Assembly (NCBI GenBank): GCA_045114775.1
Contig: JBGULC010000021.1
Coordinates: 1 to 12,345, forward strand
Direction of reading: 5' to 3'
Source: UBA3792 sp045114775
Lineage (GTDB): Bacteria > Bacillota > Clostridia > Christensenellales > CAG-138
DNA: 12,345 bases
In this document: in pieces, positions 12,200-12,345 of the stretch
Position numbering within the stretch: position 1 is the first letter of the stretch
Layout of the letters: the number at the start of each line of letters is the position of its first letter
Position numbers and translations under genes: made by a program
The notes under the pieces: generated by a model
Database searches by the model: none
What the model saw: only the letters and a program-made list of their open reading frames with translations
What the model was told of the DNA's origin: nothing

Positions 12200-12345
12200 A
12201 GCGAACTCTCTTGAAACTCCTGGCACTTTCGCTGTGCCTCATCACGCTGTTCTCGTTTATTCCTGCGCAGACAGCATCCGCGGATTCCGGTGACGCGAAA
12301 GCTACCGTCGAAATCGAATCCCAGACGAACTCCGCTTTTGACTAC
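12196..12345 (+). CDS. Secreted protein, N-terminal part only (cut by window end)
   Basis: Only 50 residues are seen. They start with a classical Sec signal peptide: basic MKRTLLK, a hydrophobic core (LLALSLCLITLFSFI) and a probable cleavage at AQTASA-DS near residue 29. The mature part begins DSGDAKATVEIESQTNSAFD, polar and strand-like. There is no lipobox cysteine. GGAAG lies 5 nt before the ATG, and the start overlaps the stop of the small cysteine-rich gene by 4 bp. In similar elements large surface adhesins or pilin-like proteins occupy such positions, but nothing visible here proves that. Confidence 0.75.
   Translation, partial: MKRTLLKLLALSLCLITLFSFIPAQTASADSGDAKATVEIESQTNSAFDY

Larger units (their letters stand above)
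9318..12345 (+). mobile_element. End of a putative integrative element inserted at tRNA-Arg
   Basis: From the tRNA 3' end onward, composition turns markedly AT-richer and codon choice changes (AAA, ATT and GAA are frequent). Paired direct repeats of integrase arm type follow, then a partition module and small accessory genes, an order common at one end of Clostridial ICEs and integrative plasmids. The other end, integrase and transfer genes are outside the window, so the call rests on context. A resident genomic island without mobility is the alternative. Confidence 0.5.

Noticed and set aside
11925..12293. 122-aa plus-strand frame overlapping the small cysteine-rich gene and the secreted gene
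   Set aside because: It runs through the signal peptide of the downstream gene in another frame. The alternative 11978-12199 has the ATGA overlap and a protein-like composition.

Overview
The window looks like part of the chromosome of a fairly high-GC, Gram-positive (Firmicutes, probably gut Clostridia) bacterium. This is inferred from the Shine-Dalgarno sites, sigma-A type promoters, lipoproteins with Pro/Thr/Glu linkers, a fused ThrE-type exporter, and a soj/spo0J-like partition module on an element of the kind common in Clostridia. The genus cannot be named from the sequence. Two compositional blocks are visible: GC-rich DNA from 1 to about 9240, and clearly AT-richer DNA from about 9320 to the right end. 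A tRNA-Arg(CCG) gene sits at the junction.

Left block. Positions 1-554 (minus) hold a decayed two-helix membrane protein gene that keeps a good promoter. A back-to-back promoter drives a ThrE-family amino-acid exporter (700-2067). Next is a lipoprotein (2218-3966) made of four copies of one domain that resembles cystatins, in two pairs joined by a long Pro/Thr/Glu linker. It ends in a strong terminator and faces a convergent pair on the minus strand: a membrane-anchored lamin-tail-domain protein, then an O6-alkylguanine-DNA methyltransferase whose start overlaps the end of the lamin-tail gene. Divergent from that pair, glycerol kinase (glpK) and an LDH2/malate-lactate dehydrogenase-family oxidoreductase form an operon that ends in a large structured terminator. 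A lipoprotein polysaccharide deacetylase follows, with a promoter placed so close to the ATG that its mRNA should be leaderless.

Junction. A strong promoter (9032-9060) reads into three tandem tRNA-Arg(CCG)-like units at exactly 83-bp spacing. The first two keep only the 5' half (acceptor 5' strand, D arm, anticodon). The third is complete with encoded CCA and is followed by a perfect 16-bp hairpin terminator.

Right block. Directly after the tRNA lie paired direct repeats (TAGCACAT, four copies) that resemble integrase arm-type sites. About 500 bp without a convincing gene follow, then a tightly packed operon: parA, parB, an unrecognised 129-aa protein, a small cysteine-rich protein, and a secreted protein cut by the window edge. 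This is best read as one end of an integrative (ICE-like) element inserted at the tRNA gene; no integrase or conjugation gene is visible here. The items most worth follow-up are the cystatin-like repeat lipoprotein, the half-tRNA tandem array and a perfect 12-bp-arm palindrome inside parB.
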